Shown here one piece after another: positions 6,809-15,159 of a DNA stretch of 64,000 bases. This DNA is from Streptomyces sp. R41 (GTDB taxonomy: Bacteria > Actinomycetota > Actinomycetes > Streptomycetales > Streptomycetaceae). The stretch lies in the NCBI RefSeq assembly GCF_041053055.1, contig NZ_CP163443.1, positions 1,426,001 through 1,490,000 on the forward strand, read 5' to 3'. How positions within the stretch are numbered: the stretch's first letter is position 1; each line of letters opens with the position of its first letter. Made by a program: the position numbers and the translations under genes. Under the pieces are notes generated by a model. The model was not told where the DNA came from and did not search any database. It was given only the letters and a program-made list of their open reading frames with translations.

Positions 6809-9094
6809 CGGTTGCGGCTCCGAGCGGGCGACGGCGTACGCCGGTGGGGCGACGACGGTCTGCGGCTTCGGGCGGGCATGGGCTGCCAGGCGCGCAGCCG
6901 CAGGCTGTTGCCGACCACCAGCAGCGAGCTCAAGGACATCGCCGCCGCGGCCACCATCGGGTTGAGGAGGCCCACCATGGCGAGCGGCACGGTCACGACG
7001 TTGTAGCCGAAGGCCCACAGGAGGTTGGCGCGGATCGTGCCCAGGGTGCGCCGGGCGAGTCGTACCGCATCCCCCAGCGCCTCGATGTCACCGCGCACCA
7101 GCGTCACGTCGGTGGCCCCGATCGCCGCGTCCGTGCCGCTGCCCATGGCGATGCCCACGTCGGCACCTGCCAGCGCCGCGGCGTCGTTCACACCGTCCCC
7201 GACGACCGCGACCCGAAGGCGGTCCGCCCTCAACTGCCGTACGAGATCGGCCTTGTCCTCGGGGGAACAGCGGGCGTGCACCTCGTCGATGCCGAGTGCG
7301 TCCGCGACCGCCCGGGCCGGCGCCTCCCGGTCCCCGGTGGCGAGCACCGGGCGCACACCGAGGCGCCGCAACCGGTCCACCGCCCGATAGCTCCCGGGAC
7401 GTACGACGTCACCGACCTCGATCAGGGCCTCGGCCACCCCGTCCACCCGGACCAGTACGGGCGTGTGCGCGGCGGCCTCCGCCACCGGGAGCGCGTCGGC
7501 CAGGGCCGCGGGCAACTCGTCGTCCGGCGCCAGGACTTCGACCAGCCGGCCCTCGACCCGGCCGCGGACGCCCCGGCCCGGCAGGGCACGGAAGTCACCC
7601 GCGTCCGGCAGCGGCTGCGCGGGCAGGGACCGACGGGCGTACGAGGTGATCGCCCGCCCCAGTGGATGCTCCGAGCCCTGCTCCACCGCACCGGCCAGCC
7701 GCAGCACGGCGTCCCGCCCGAGCCCGTCCGGCGCGGCCGTGACGCGGGCGACGGTCATATGGCCGGAGGTGAGGGTGCCGGTCTTGTCCAGGACCACCGT
7801 GTCGATGTGCTGAAGAGCCTCCAGCGCCTGCGGACCGCTGACCAGCACGCCCAGTTGGGCACCGCGTCCGGTCGCGGCCATCAGGGCGGTCGGTGTCGCC
7901 AGGCCCAGCGCACAGGGGCAGGCCACGACGAGCACCGCGACGCACGCCGTGATGGCCGCCTGCGGATCGGCTCCGGCGCCGAGCCAGAAGCCGAGCACCG
8001 TGACCGCCAGCGCGAGCACGACGGGCACGAACACCCCGGCCACCGTGTCGGCCAGCCGCTGCGCCCGCGCCTTGCCGATCTGAGCCTCCGTCACCAGCCT
8101 GGTGATCCGTGCGAGTCGGGTGTCGGCGCCGATCGCCGTGGCGCGTACGAGCAGCAGCCCGCCGACGTTCACGGCCCCGCCGACGACCGCCGAACCCGGC
8201 CCGACCTCGACAGGCTCGCTCTCCCCGGTGACGAGGGACAGATCCACGGCCGAACTGCCGTCCACCCTCGCCGTCGGTGGCGACGCGCTCACCGGGCCGC
8301 ACGACGAAGACCTGCCCCAGCCCCAACTCCTCGATGAGAACGGGCCGTTCGCCCCCGTCCTCGCGCACCGAGACTTCCTTGGCCGCGAGTTGAACCAGCG
8401 ACCGCAGCGCCGCCCCGGTCCCCCGCCGCGCCCGCGCCTCCAGGAACCGTCCGGCCAGCACGAACAGCGGCACCCCGACCGCAGCCTCCAGATAGACGTG
8501 CGCCGTACCGTCCTGCGCGGACGGCAGCAGGCTGAACGGCATCCGCATCCCCGGCGCGCCCGCTCCCCCGAGGAACAGCGCGTACGCCGACCAGGAGAAG
8601 GACGCCACCACACCCAGCGAGACCAGCGTGTCCATGGTCGCCGTCGAATGCCGCAGTCCGCGCAACGCCCTTACGTGGAACGGCCAGGAGCTCCACACCG
8701 CGACCGGAGCGGCCAGCACGAAGCACAGCCATTGCCAGTTGCGGAACTGCAGGGCGGGCACCATGGAGAGCACGAGGACCGGCACGGCGAGCAGCGCGGT
8801 GACCAGGAGCCGTTCGCGGTCGTTCTCCGCGGCCTCCTCGGGGTCTCGCTCGCGAGGCGGCTCGGGCAGCGCGGCCGAGTACCCGGTCCGCTCGACGGTC
8901 GCGACGAGTTCGCCGGGGCGGACGTGCGGTGGATGGCTCACCCGGGCGGTCCCGGTGGCCAGGTTGACCGTCGCGGTGACCCCCTCCAGCTTGCCGAGCC
9001 GCTTCTCCACACGTCGCACGCACGCGGCGCAGGTCATGCAGCCGACGGTCAGGTCGGTGGTCACCCGGAGATCGGTGGCGGGTTCCGTGGTCAT
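6805..9094 (-). pseudogene. copA: CopA-type copper-translocating P1B ATPase, interrupted by a one-base frameshift
   Basis: If the frame is repaired this is a normal ATPase of about 762 residues. It has an N-terminal metal-binding domain (VGCMTCAACVRRVEKRL), membrane helices, the TGES loop (SLVTGESEPVEVG), the transmembrane CPC motif (VVACPCALGLATPTA), the phosphorylated Asp in DKTGTLTSG, and GDGVNDAAAL. The first half reads in one frame up to RPGERVATDGE; the rest, from VDGSSAVDLSLVTGES, lies in a frame one base away. The slip maps to the CCC at 8265-8267. One extra base there explains everything, since relatives read DGEV-x-GSSAVD. It is either a sequencing error, a disabled gene or, less likely, programmed shifting. 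Start and stop both overlap the neighbours by ATGA. Confidence 0.9.
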
Positions 9095-9348
9095 CGGTCG
9101 CCTCCCCCGTGCATGTCCTCCATGCCCCCTCCGCCGCCGCTTCCGCCGCCGCTCGCGCCGGGGCCGTGGATGCCGGGCGCGACCGGCCCGGCGGCGGCCC
9201 CGGCGGCGTACGACGCCGTGAAGATCAGGGCGAGCAGGAGGAGAAAGCCGCACAGGGCGGGCGGTGGACTGAGCTTCCGAGTCGTCACGCCCCAGGAGTC
9301 GGGCCGGTTGGGGCGGGGGTTCCGGGGCCGATGTATGGCGAGCGTCAC
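9091..9348 (-). CDS. Small single-helix membrane protein with His/Met tail, first gene of the copper operon
   Basis: Up to 85 residues; the GTG at 9348 has no good ribosome site, and a GTG at 9288 (65 residues) is as likely. One hydrophobic helix (ALCGFLLLLALIFTASYAAGAAAG) precedes a Gly-rich outer segment ending GGGMEDMHGGGDR, with Met and His that could bind copper. Its stop overlaps the ATPase ATG (ATGA), so the two are coupled. The end of the IS605-like element lies six bases before the distal start codon, so the native 5' region may have been moved or lost. Confidence 0.65.
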   Translation of the reverse strand: MTLAIHRPRNPRPNRPDSWGVTTRKLSPPPALCGFLLLLALIFTASYAAGAAAGPVAPGIHGPGASGGGSGGGGGMEDMHGGGDR

Positions 9349-9354
9349 GTCAAC

Positions 9355-9520
9355 TTGACCCGGTCCTTAAGGACCGGGCTTGGAGGTAGGGCACCACTGG
9401 CTGCGGTGTGGCCTCCTCCGTCCAGACACCCTTATGGGGTGGCAGGGACGCGTGACTCACGCCCCGCAGTCCACGCAGCCTCGCCCTTGCGGGCGATGTT
9501 GTGGGAAGCGTTCTGGTCTG
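9355..9520 (-). ncRNA. Predicted omega (re)RNA of TnpB, spanning the tnpB 3' end and right end
   Basis: In characterised TnpB systems the guide RNA is made from the 3' end of tnpB plus the right end of the element, with the guide taken from the flanking DNA. Here the last part would hold the 9359-9378 hairpin and end at TCAA, so the guide would begin with the complement of the bases just left of 9355, within the promoter-proximal part of the copper operon. The 5' limit is not visible in the sequence. Confidence 0.4.
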
Positions 9521-10601
9521 CGTGGGCAACGACCCCGCAGTTCCGGCAGGTGAACAGGGCCTGGCTTGCCCGGTTCTTCTTGTCGATGTGGCCGCACTCG
9601 CAGCACTGCTGCGAGGTGTAGGCGGGATCGACGAAGACCACGGGCACGCCGGCCCTGCGGGCCTTGTAGACGATGAAGTCTGCGAGCTGGGCGAAGGCCC
9701 AGGAGTGCAGTGCGACCCGTTGGGGCTTGCGGAGCCGTACCCTCTGCCGGATTCCCTTGAGTTCTTCCAGGGAGATTCCGGCCGAGGTGCGTTCAGCCTC
9801 GGCCACGATCGTCTTGGCGATGATGTGGTTGGTGTTGGCGGCGTGGCGCTGTTCGCGCCGGTTGCGCTTCTTCAACAGCCGCTTGGCGGACTTGGTGGCC
9901 TTGGCCTGCAACTTGCGGCGCAGGTCGAGTTGCCGCTTGCGGTGCCGGTTCAGGCCGCGCCCGGCTGCCTTGTGGCCGGTGGAGGTGGTGGCGATGTTGA
10001 CGATGCCGAGGTCCACACCGATGAAGCCGTCCGGCTCGTAGGGATCGGCCTCGGGAACATCGCAGGTCGCGATCAGGTAGAACACACCGTCGCGTTCGAT
10101 CAGATCCGATTCGCCCTGCCGGTGCTCTCGGAGCGTCTTGAGTGCGTCGGCGGAGCAGGCGAAGCGAATGTTCTTGATACGCCCGGAGGTTGTCCAGATC
10201 GAAACGGTCTGCGCGTCGTACTGCCAGCTCAAACACCGGTCGTCATACGGCTGCGCGGCCTCACGCCGGAAGGCGATCGGCTTGGACTCGGCCTTGACGC
10301 GACGCTTCGATCCCGGCCTGCCGAGGTTCCCGGCCTTGATGTTGGCCTTGAGTGTCGTGTAGGCGTCGCGAGTCTTCTTGATGACGTGCTGGGCGGCCTG
10401 CGCCCCCAGTCCCCGCGCCCGAAGTTCGCCGTAGGTGTGCTTGCGCAGCTCGTACTCACGTGGGACACCGCGCTCGAACGCCACCGCCGACACCCAGTTC
10501 GCGGCCTCGTTGACCGTGTGCAAGGTCGCGAGAAGCGCGGCGGCCTGCTCGGCCTCTGGTGTCAGCTTCACTTGCACGACGACCTTCACGGCCGTGATCA
10601 T
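9432..10601 (-). CDS. tnpB: TnpB, IS605-family RNA-guided nuclease
   Basis: 389 residues, full length for TnpB. A helix-turn-helix/OrfB N-terminal domain is followed by the RuvC-like nuclease, with Asp197 (GVDLGIVN), Glu279 (ISLEELKGI) and Asp362 (HADQNASHNIA). The zinc ribbon has C333-x2-C336 and C352-x2-C355 (SQQCCECGHIDKKN, TCRNCG). All catalytic residues are present, so it should be an active nuclease if expressed. TnpB proteins cut DNA matching an RNA guide next to a target motif and help keep the element at its site. It is divergent from the tnpA remnant. Confidence 0.95.
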   Translation of the reverse strand: MITAVKVVVQVKLTPEAEQAAALLATLHTVNEAANWVSAVAFERGVPREYELRKHTYGELRARGLGAQAAQHVIKKTRDAYTTLKANIKAGNLGRPGSKRRVKAESKPIAFRREAAQPYDDRCLSWQYDAQTVSIWTTSGRIKNIRFACSADALKTLREHRQGESDLIERDGVFYLIATCDVPEADPYEPDGFIGVDLGIVNIATTSTGHKAAGRGLNRHRKRQLDLRRKLQAKATKSAKRLLKKRNRREQRHAANTNHIIAKTIVAEAERTSAGISLEELKGIRQRVRLRKPQRVALHSWAFAQLADFIVYKARRAGVPVVFVDPAYTSQQCCECGHIDKKNRASQALFTCRNCGVVAHADQNASHNIARKGEAAWTAGRESRVPATP

Positions 10602-10612
10602 ATCGTTGCTCT

Positions 10613-10894
10613 ATGTCACCACGCGAGCCAAACCCCCATATCCGCAGGGGCCGTAGGGTCGTCCACACCCTCCACGCTCACTTGGTCTTCACACCCGAGT
10701 ACCAGCGCGGGCCGTTCACCGACGAGGTCCTGCGACGCTGCGAGGAAGTCATGCGCGCCGTCTGCGCGGACTTCGAAACCGAACTGAAAGCGGCGGCGGG
10801 GCGATGCCACGATCAATCATCACTGTCAGAGCAGTCCAAAGAAGCGCTTCCTCCCGGCTCTGAAGAGCCGGGGTTCCGCGCTAGATCAAGCTGA
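10613..10894 (+). pseudogene. tnpA: Truncated TnpA (Y1 HUH transposase) of the IS605-like element
   Basis: The first 62 residues or so match the N-terminus of IS200/IS605 TnpA (IRRGRRVVHTLHAHLVFTPE, then CEEVMRAVCADFETEL). The frame then passes straight into terminal sequence (SEQSKEALPPGSEEPG) that also encodes the end hairpin. The HUH metal site and catalytic Tyr, usually near residues 65 and 125-130, are gone, so about 60-70 codons have been deleted. The protein cannot transpose the element without help in trans. Confidence 0.85.
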
Positions 10895-10906
10895 AACCCA
10901 CAGTGA

Positions 10907-10923
10907 CCCTACATGTTGTAGGT
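10907..10923. promoter_or_regulatory. Palindrome CCCTACA-N3-TGTAGG, probable operator
   Basis: A 13-of-14-base inverted repeat about 40 bases before a small membrane protein gene. A second copy stands at 15085-15101 before the MprF/LysX-like gene. The half-site TACA/TGTA recalls the operators of BlaI/CopY-type repressors, which have a two-base spacing in CopY boxes. Before the IS605 insertion this site would also have lain upstream of the copper operon. Confidence 0.6.
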
Positions 10924-10958
10924 TCTCACTCTGAGCCTCTTACGGATCGGGGGACCCC

Positions 10959-11300
10959 ATGGAGGAACGTCACGCCGGACGCACGGGACGCGGGCCGGTG
11001 TCCGTGCTGGCTCTGCTCGTGCCGAGCCTCGGGATCGCCGCGGTGGGCGTGTACCACCTGTGCGGCTTCGATCTGCACGCCGTGCACGGGCGCCCGCACC
11101 TCGACGACGGACTGACCATGGCGGGCGTGATCATGGCCGTGGTGATGGCGGGCGCCGCCCTGGGTGATCTCCTCTGGTGGGCGGCGAAGCGCGACCGCCC
11201 GGTCGGGGACAACGGAGAGCCCTGCCCGCCTCACGCCTTGAGGAGCCCGCGGCCCAGCCAGTCGGAGTGGCCGCGCACACCCGGCAGGGCGAAGAAGTAG
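10959..11300 (+). CDS. Small membrane protein of unknown function
   Basis: 113 residues with two predicted helices ([20 protein letters not shown] and [21 protein letters not shown]), separated by a His-containing loop ([13 protein letters not shown]), and a charged tail. The ATG follows GGGGGA. The 3' end overlaps the converging efeB gene by about 70 bases. The preceding palindrome and the metal-related neighbours hint at a metal-responsive role, but no family is recognised. Confidence 0.6.
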   Translation: MEERHAGRTGRGPVSVLALLVPSLGIAAVGVYHLCGFDLHAVHGRPHLDDGLTMAGVIMAVVMAGAALGDLLWWAAKRDRPVGDNGEPCPPHALRSPRPSQSEWPRTPGRAKK

Positions 11301-12508
11301 CCACCGCCGGTGGGGGTGATGTAGTCGACGAGCGGCTCGTCGATCAACCGCTCCTGCGTCGCCTCGAACTGGCGGACCACATCCTGCTGGTAGCAGCAGA
11401 AGAGCAGCCCCATGTCGAGGTTGCCCGCCTTGTCGATCCCCCGGTCGTAGTTGTAGCCCCGGCGCAGGATCCGCGTGGTGTCGGTCTTCGCCGTACGGGG
11501 GTTGGCGAGGCGGATATGGGCGTCGAGCGGGATCGCCTGGCCCTGGGGGTCCTTGGTGTAGCGCGGGATGTCCGTCTCACGCGCGCCGTCGAGCGGGGCT
11601 CCGGTGTCGCGGCGGCGGCCGATCATCTTCTCCTGCTCGGTGAGCGAGACCCGGTCCCAGAACTCCACCAGCATGCGGATGATCCGTACGACCTGGTAGC
11701 TGCCGCCGACCGCCCAGTCCGGTTCGCCCGCGGAGTCGGTGACCCAGACCAGCTTGTCCATCTCGCGGGCGGAGGCCGTGTCGGGGTTGGCGATGCCGTC
11801 CTTGAAGCCGAGGAAGTTGCGCTGCGCGCCGGTCGGCCGGGACGGGTTCTGAAAGCCGTCGACGCGCCACTTGATCTGCGTCGCGCCGCGCGTGTGGCGG
11901 GCGATGTCGCGCAGGGCGTGCAGCACGGTGTCGGAGTTCGCGGCGCACAGCTGGAGCGACAGGTCGCCGTGGCATTCGGCGGCGTCGAGATCGTCGTTGG
12001 GAAAGGTGCGCATCGGCTTGAGGTGGCGCGGTATGCGGTCGGCGAGCCCGTAGCGGTCGTCGAAGAGCGAGGCGCCGACGCCCACGGTGACGGTGAGGTC
12101 GTCGGCGGGCACGTCGGGACCGAGGAGACCGCTGTCGGACGGCGGGGCGCCGACGCCGAGGTCGGCCGGGGTGCCGCCGGCGGTGAGGAAGCGGGCCCGT
12201 TCGGTGATCGTGCGCAGCAGATCGGCGAGTTCGGCCCGGTTGTCGGCGATGACGTCGAAGGAGACGAAGGCTGCCGCCCTGGGCGCGGGTGTGGTGATGC
12301 CGGCCTGGTGGGCGCCGTGGAAGGCCACCTTGCCACCGCCGGTCGCTGCCGCCGCCGGGGTGGCACTCCCCGCGATCCCGGCCCCGGCGAGTCCGGCGCC
12401 CGCGAGCGCGGCCCCCGCCGCGCCCACGCCGAGCGCGGTCTTGGTGAACGTACGACGGCCGAAGGGGCAGCCGCCCTGCGGGGCTTGGTCCTGGCTCGGG
12501 GTGGTCAT
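11231..12508 (-). CDS. efeB: EfeB, Tat-exported DyP-type heme peroxidase of ferrous iron uptake
   Basis: 425 residues. A twin-arginine signal ([21 protein letters not shown], cut near AAAA-TGG) sends it folded to the outside. The DyP fold is shown by the GFKDG motif ([12 protein letters not shown]), whose Asp is the acid-base residue, by the heme-side Arg/His in RDIARHTRG, and by the C-terminal [10 protein letters not shown]. EfeB oxidises Fe(II) or releases iron from heme for the EfeUO system encoded by the next gene upstream. The 73-base gap suggests one operon under the iron box at 14767. Confidence 0.95.
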   Translation of the reverse strand: MTTPSQDQAPQGGCPFGRRTFTKTALGVGAAGAALAGAGLAGAGIAGSATPAAAATGGGKVAFHGAHQAGITTPAPRAAAFVSFDVIADNRAELADLLRTITERARFLTAGGTPADLGVGAPPSDSGLLGPDVPADDLTVTVGVGASLFDDRYGLADRIPRHLKPMRTFPNDDLDAAECHGDLSLQLCAANSDTVLHALRDIARHTRGATQIKWRVDGFQNPSRPTGAQRNFLGFKDGIANPDTASAREMDKLVWVTDSAGEPDWAVGGSYQVVRIIRMLVEFWDRVSLTEQEKMIGRRRDTGAPLDGARETDIPRYTKDPQGQAIPLDAHIRLANPRTAKTDTTRILRRGYNYDRGIDKAGNLDMGLLFCCYQQDVVRQFEATQERLIDEPLVDYITPTGGGYFFALPGVRGHSDWLGRGLLKA

Positions 12509-12581
12509 CGGGAGGGTCCTCTCCTGCGGGCGCGTGGTCCCGGTGCTGCGGTGGGGGTGATGGTCGGCGCTGACGGGCTGC

Positions 12582-14717
12582 TCACGCGGCCTTGCGGATC
12601 TCCAGGAGGTCCGGGATCGGGGCGAGTTCCTCCAGCAGCTGGCCGAGCGAGCCGTCCAGGCGCTGCCGGTCGGTCACGGACAGCTTGTCCAGCGGCGTCC
12701 AGGTGCCGTCCTTGGCCCGCTGGGCGAGCACCAGTTGCTCGGTGCGCTTCATCCAGGTGTCCACGGCCGGGGTGACCTTGGGGTTGCGCTTGTCGATCAA
12801 CGGGCGTAGCAGGTCGAGCAGTTCGCGGGTGCCGTTGAGGTTGGCCTCCGTGGTGGCGAGCTCGGTGCCGCTGCCGTAGTCGGCGTTGCCGCTCAGTTCG
12901 CGGTGCAGGGTGTTCTCGAGGATCTCGTGGGTGCGCAGCGGCAGGTCGCCGGGTTCGAAGTCCTGCTTCGGGAAATCCTCGCGCAGCGCGGCGACGTCGG
13001 AGCTGAGCCGCTTGGCGTACGGCGCGAGGGCGGCGGCGGACTCGCCGTGCCACAGGCCGTATTCGATGCGGTGGAAGCCGGTGAAGGCCGGGTCCGTGAC
13101 GCCTCCGGCGAGTCCGGCCGTACGGCCGTTGATCTTCGCGTCGAAGTCGGCGAACGTGCCGTAGGCGGCGCCGAGCGAGGCGTACTGCTGGTGCGCGGGC
13201 AGCCAGTCCTCACGGGCCTTGTCGAGCTTCTTGGCCTCGATGTCGCTCTGCAGGGTGCGCGTCTTGGTCAGCAGGTCGGCAAGTCCCTGGTCGACGTAAC
13301 TGCGGTAGGCGGCCAGCGGCGCTGCGAGGTCCTTCTCCGAGACCGGCAGAACGGCCTGGGTGGTGCCGCCCGAACCGACCCGGACGGCGGCCGAGGTGAC
13401 CGCCTTCCCGCCGTTGGGGACACAGCGCCAGGCGTACGAGCCGGTGCCGACGGTGGCGATCAGCGCGCGGGTGGTGCCGGGGGCGATGCCCTCGACCTCG
13501 CCGTAGACGGCGTTGCTGACCGGGTCGACCAGGTAGATCTCGGAGGTACGGCTGCCGCTGTTGCGCACCTGGAACGTCTGTCGGCCCGGCTTCGGCGCGG
13601 TGAATCCCTTGCCGCAGTCGGCCGCCACGACCTCGATGACCGGCGTGCCCGAGGCGGGCTTCCCGCCGCTCACCGAGATGGCCGCGCCGGCGATCAGGGC
13701 CGGGACGCAGAGGAGCGCCACGGGGATGGTCCAGCGCGGGATGCGGCGGGGGGCCTTGGGCTCGGTCTGCGCGGGCGTCGCGGGCTCGGACTTCGTGGTC
13801 GTGGGTGTGGGCCCGGAATGCGCGGTCGGGGGTGCCGGCTCGGACTGCGCCGTCGGGGGTGCGGGCTTCGCTCCTGCGGCCGGCTTCGCGGGGGCGGGAG
13901 CCGCGGCCCTTACGCCGCGTACGAAGAGCGTCATCACGACCGCCAGATAGACGACATGGGCGGAGATCTGCAGCCAGGTCATCTGCGGGGTGAGGTTGAG
14001 CGTTCCCTGGACGACAGTGACGTACCAGGAGCTCGCGTCGAGGTGAGCCGACAGGTCGAAGGCGTACGCCGTCCCGCCCGGCAGCAGGGTGGATTCCTGC
14101 AGATCGCGCATCCCGTACCCGAGGACGCCCGCGGCGATGACGATCAGCACGACGCCGGTGATCGTGAAGAATTTCGTGAGGTTGATGTGCAGGACGCGTC
14201 GGTACAGGGCCCAGCACAGCGCCGCGGCGATCAGCAGACCGGCGGCCGCACCGGCCAGGGGACCCGACGAACTGCCCGCGGCCTGCGCGGTGGTCCACAG
14301 GAACAGCGCGGTCTCCAGCCCCTCGCGCCCCACGGCGAGGAAGGAGGTGACGACCAGTACGCCCGCGCCCATGCCGAGTGCGGCGGTGACCTTCTCCTTG
14401 ATCTCTCCGGAGAAGGTCCGGGCCGAGCGCCGCATCCAGAACACCATGGCGGTGACGAACACGACCGCGATCAGACTGAGCGTTCCCCCGAACGCCTCCT
14501 GGGCCTTCCCGGACAGGTTCGCCGAGGTGAAGGTCAGGATCGCGCCGAAGCTCATGGACAGCCCGATGGCGGCGGCAACGCCCGTCCACACGTGGGGCAG
14601 TCGGGAGCGACGGTCCGACCGGACGAGCGTGGCGACCAGCACCGAGACGATCAGCCCCGCTTCCAGTCCCTCACGAAGACCGATCAGAAAGCTGGGAAAC
14701 ACGTCGTCCCACACCAC
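12582..14717 (-). CDS. efeUO: EfeU-EfeO fusion: ferrous iron permease joined to its periplasmic receptor
   Basis: About 711 residues; the GTG at 14717 has GGAG six bases upstream. Residues 1-275 form the FTR1/EfeU permease with two REGLE motifs ([16 protein letters not shown]) that carry the iron ligands. A Pro/Thr/Lys-rich linker (residues 285-330) and an extra membrane helix ([19 protein letters not shown]) follow. Then comes a cupredoxin domain with a Cys pair, and an imelysin/M75 EfeO domain with the signature [11 protein letters not shown]. In most bacteria these are two proteins; joining them puts receptor and channel in fixed 1:1 ratio. Other Streptomyces also have this arrangement, as far as I recall. 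Confidence 0.93.
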   Translation of the reverse strand: MVWDDVFPSFLIGLREGLEAGLIVSVLVATLVRSDRRSRLPHVWTGVAAAIGLSMSFGAILTFTSANLSGKAQEAFGGTLSLIAVVFVTAMVFWMRRSARTFSGEIKEKVTAALGMGAGVLVVTSFLAVGREGLETALFLWTTAQAAGSSSGPLAGAAAGLLIAAALCWALYRRVLHINLTKFFTITGVVLIVIAAGVLGYGMRDLQESTLLPGGTAYAFDLSAHLDASSWYVTVVQGTLNLTPQMTWLQISAHVVYLAVVMTLFVRGVRAAAPAPAKPAAGAKPAPPTAQSEPAPPTAHSGPTPTTTKSEPATPAQTEPKAPRRIPRWTIPVALLCVPALIAGAAISVSGGKPASGTPVIEVVAADCGKGFTAPKPGRQTFQVRNSGSRTSEIYLVDPVSNAVYGEVEGIAPGTTRALIATVGTGSYAWRCVPNGGKAVTSAAVRVGSGGTTQAVLPVSEKDLAAPLAAYRSYVDQGLADLLTKTRTLQSDIEAKKLDKAREDWLPAHQQYASLGAAYGTFADFDAKINGRTAGLAGGVTDPAFTGFHRIEYGLWHGESAAALAPYAKRLSSDVAALREDFPKQDFEPGDLPLRTHEILENTLHRELSGNADYGSGTELATTEANLNGTRELLDLLRPLIDKRNPKVTPAVDTWMKRTEQLVLAQRAKDGTWTPLDKLSVTDRQRLDGSLGQLLEELAPIPDLLEIRKAA

Positions 14718-14766
14718 AGGCCTCTCCGAAGCAGCACGTTCACGGCCGGGCGGCCACAAACGCGGC

Positions 14767-14785
14767 TTAGTGTAGGCATGCCTAA
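14767..14785. promoter_or_regulatory. Iron box (DmdR/IdeR-type operator) upstream of efeUO
   Basis: TTAGTGTAGGCATGCCTAA matches 14 of 19 positions of the actinobacterial iron-box consensus (TTAGGTTAGGCTAACCTAA) with intact outer arms. It sits about 50 bases upstream of the efeUO start, where the iron-loaded repressor would block transcription. A similar box precedes the ferredoxin reductase gene at 48962. Confidence 0.8.
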
Positions 14786-15084
14786 GTAGCCGTCAACTCG
14801 GCAGGCAAATGCCCCTACATCGGACGGGTGATCCGCCGGAGCGGCGACAGCGCGCCGCGAGCCCTCCCTTCGGCCACCCGGCAGGGCACACCGGCAAGCC
14901 CCAGCCGAGCGGCCCTGACCTGCGGAAATGTCACGGTGGAGCAGCGACGCCGCGGGTGCGGAATTCAACATCGGGGGCGACTTCGCCGCACGGCGGCACA
15001 ACTGACCCGGCCCTTCGGCCAGTCCGCGGGCGGGGCGATTCTTACCGCCCCCTTACCCCCTGACCTCGCGATAACCCTTCTTTT

Positions 15085-15101
15085 CCCTACACCATGTAGG
15101 G
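15085..15101. promoter_or_regulatory. Perfect palindrome CCCTACA-CCA-TGTAGGG upstream of the MprF/LysX-like gene
   Basis: A perfect 7-bp inverted repeat with three-base spacer, about 60 bases before the GTG start. It is the same element as at 10907-10923, so one repressor probably controls both. Confidence 0.65.
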
Positions 15102-15159
15102 TTCCCGGCCTCTGTCCCCCACCGGTTCGCCCGGCCTCTCCCCAAGGTGATGCTCCACG

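Larger units (their letters stand above)
9355..10884. mobile_element. IS200/IS605-family element, TnpB intact, TnpA truncated
   Basis: The element carries tnpB leftward and a tnpA remnant rightward. Subterminal hairpins sit at both ends: CCCGGTCC-TTAA-GGACCGGG (9359-9378) and CCCGGCTC-TGAA-GAGCCGGG (10853-10872). Read in the tnpB direction, the downstream end finishes with TCAA right after its hairpin, and the upstream end is preceded by TTGAT (10885-10889, complement). These resemble the cleavage and target motifs of IS608 (TCAA) and ISDra2 (TTGAT). Borders are inferred from these motifs and may be off by a few bases. There are no target duplications, as expected for single-strand transposition. 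Confidence 0.75.
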
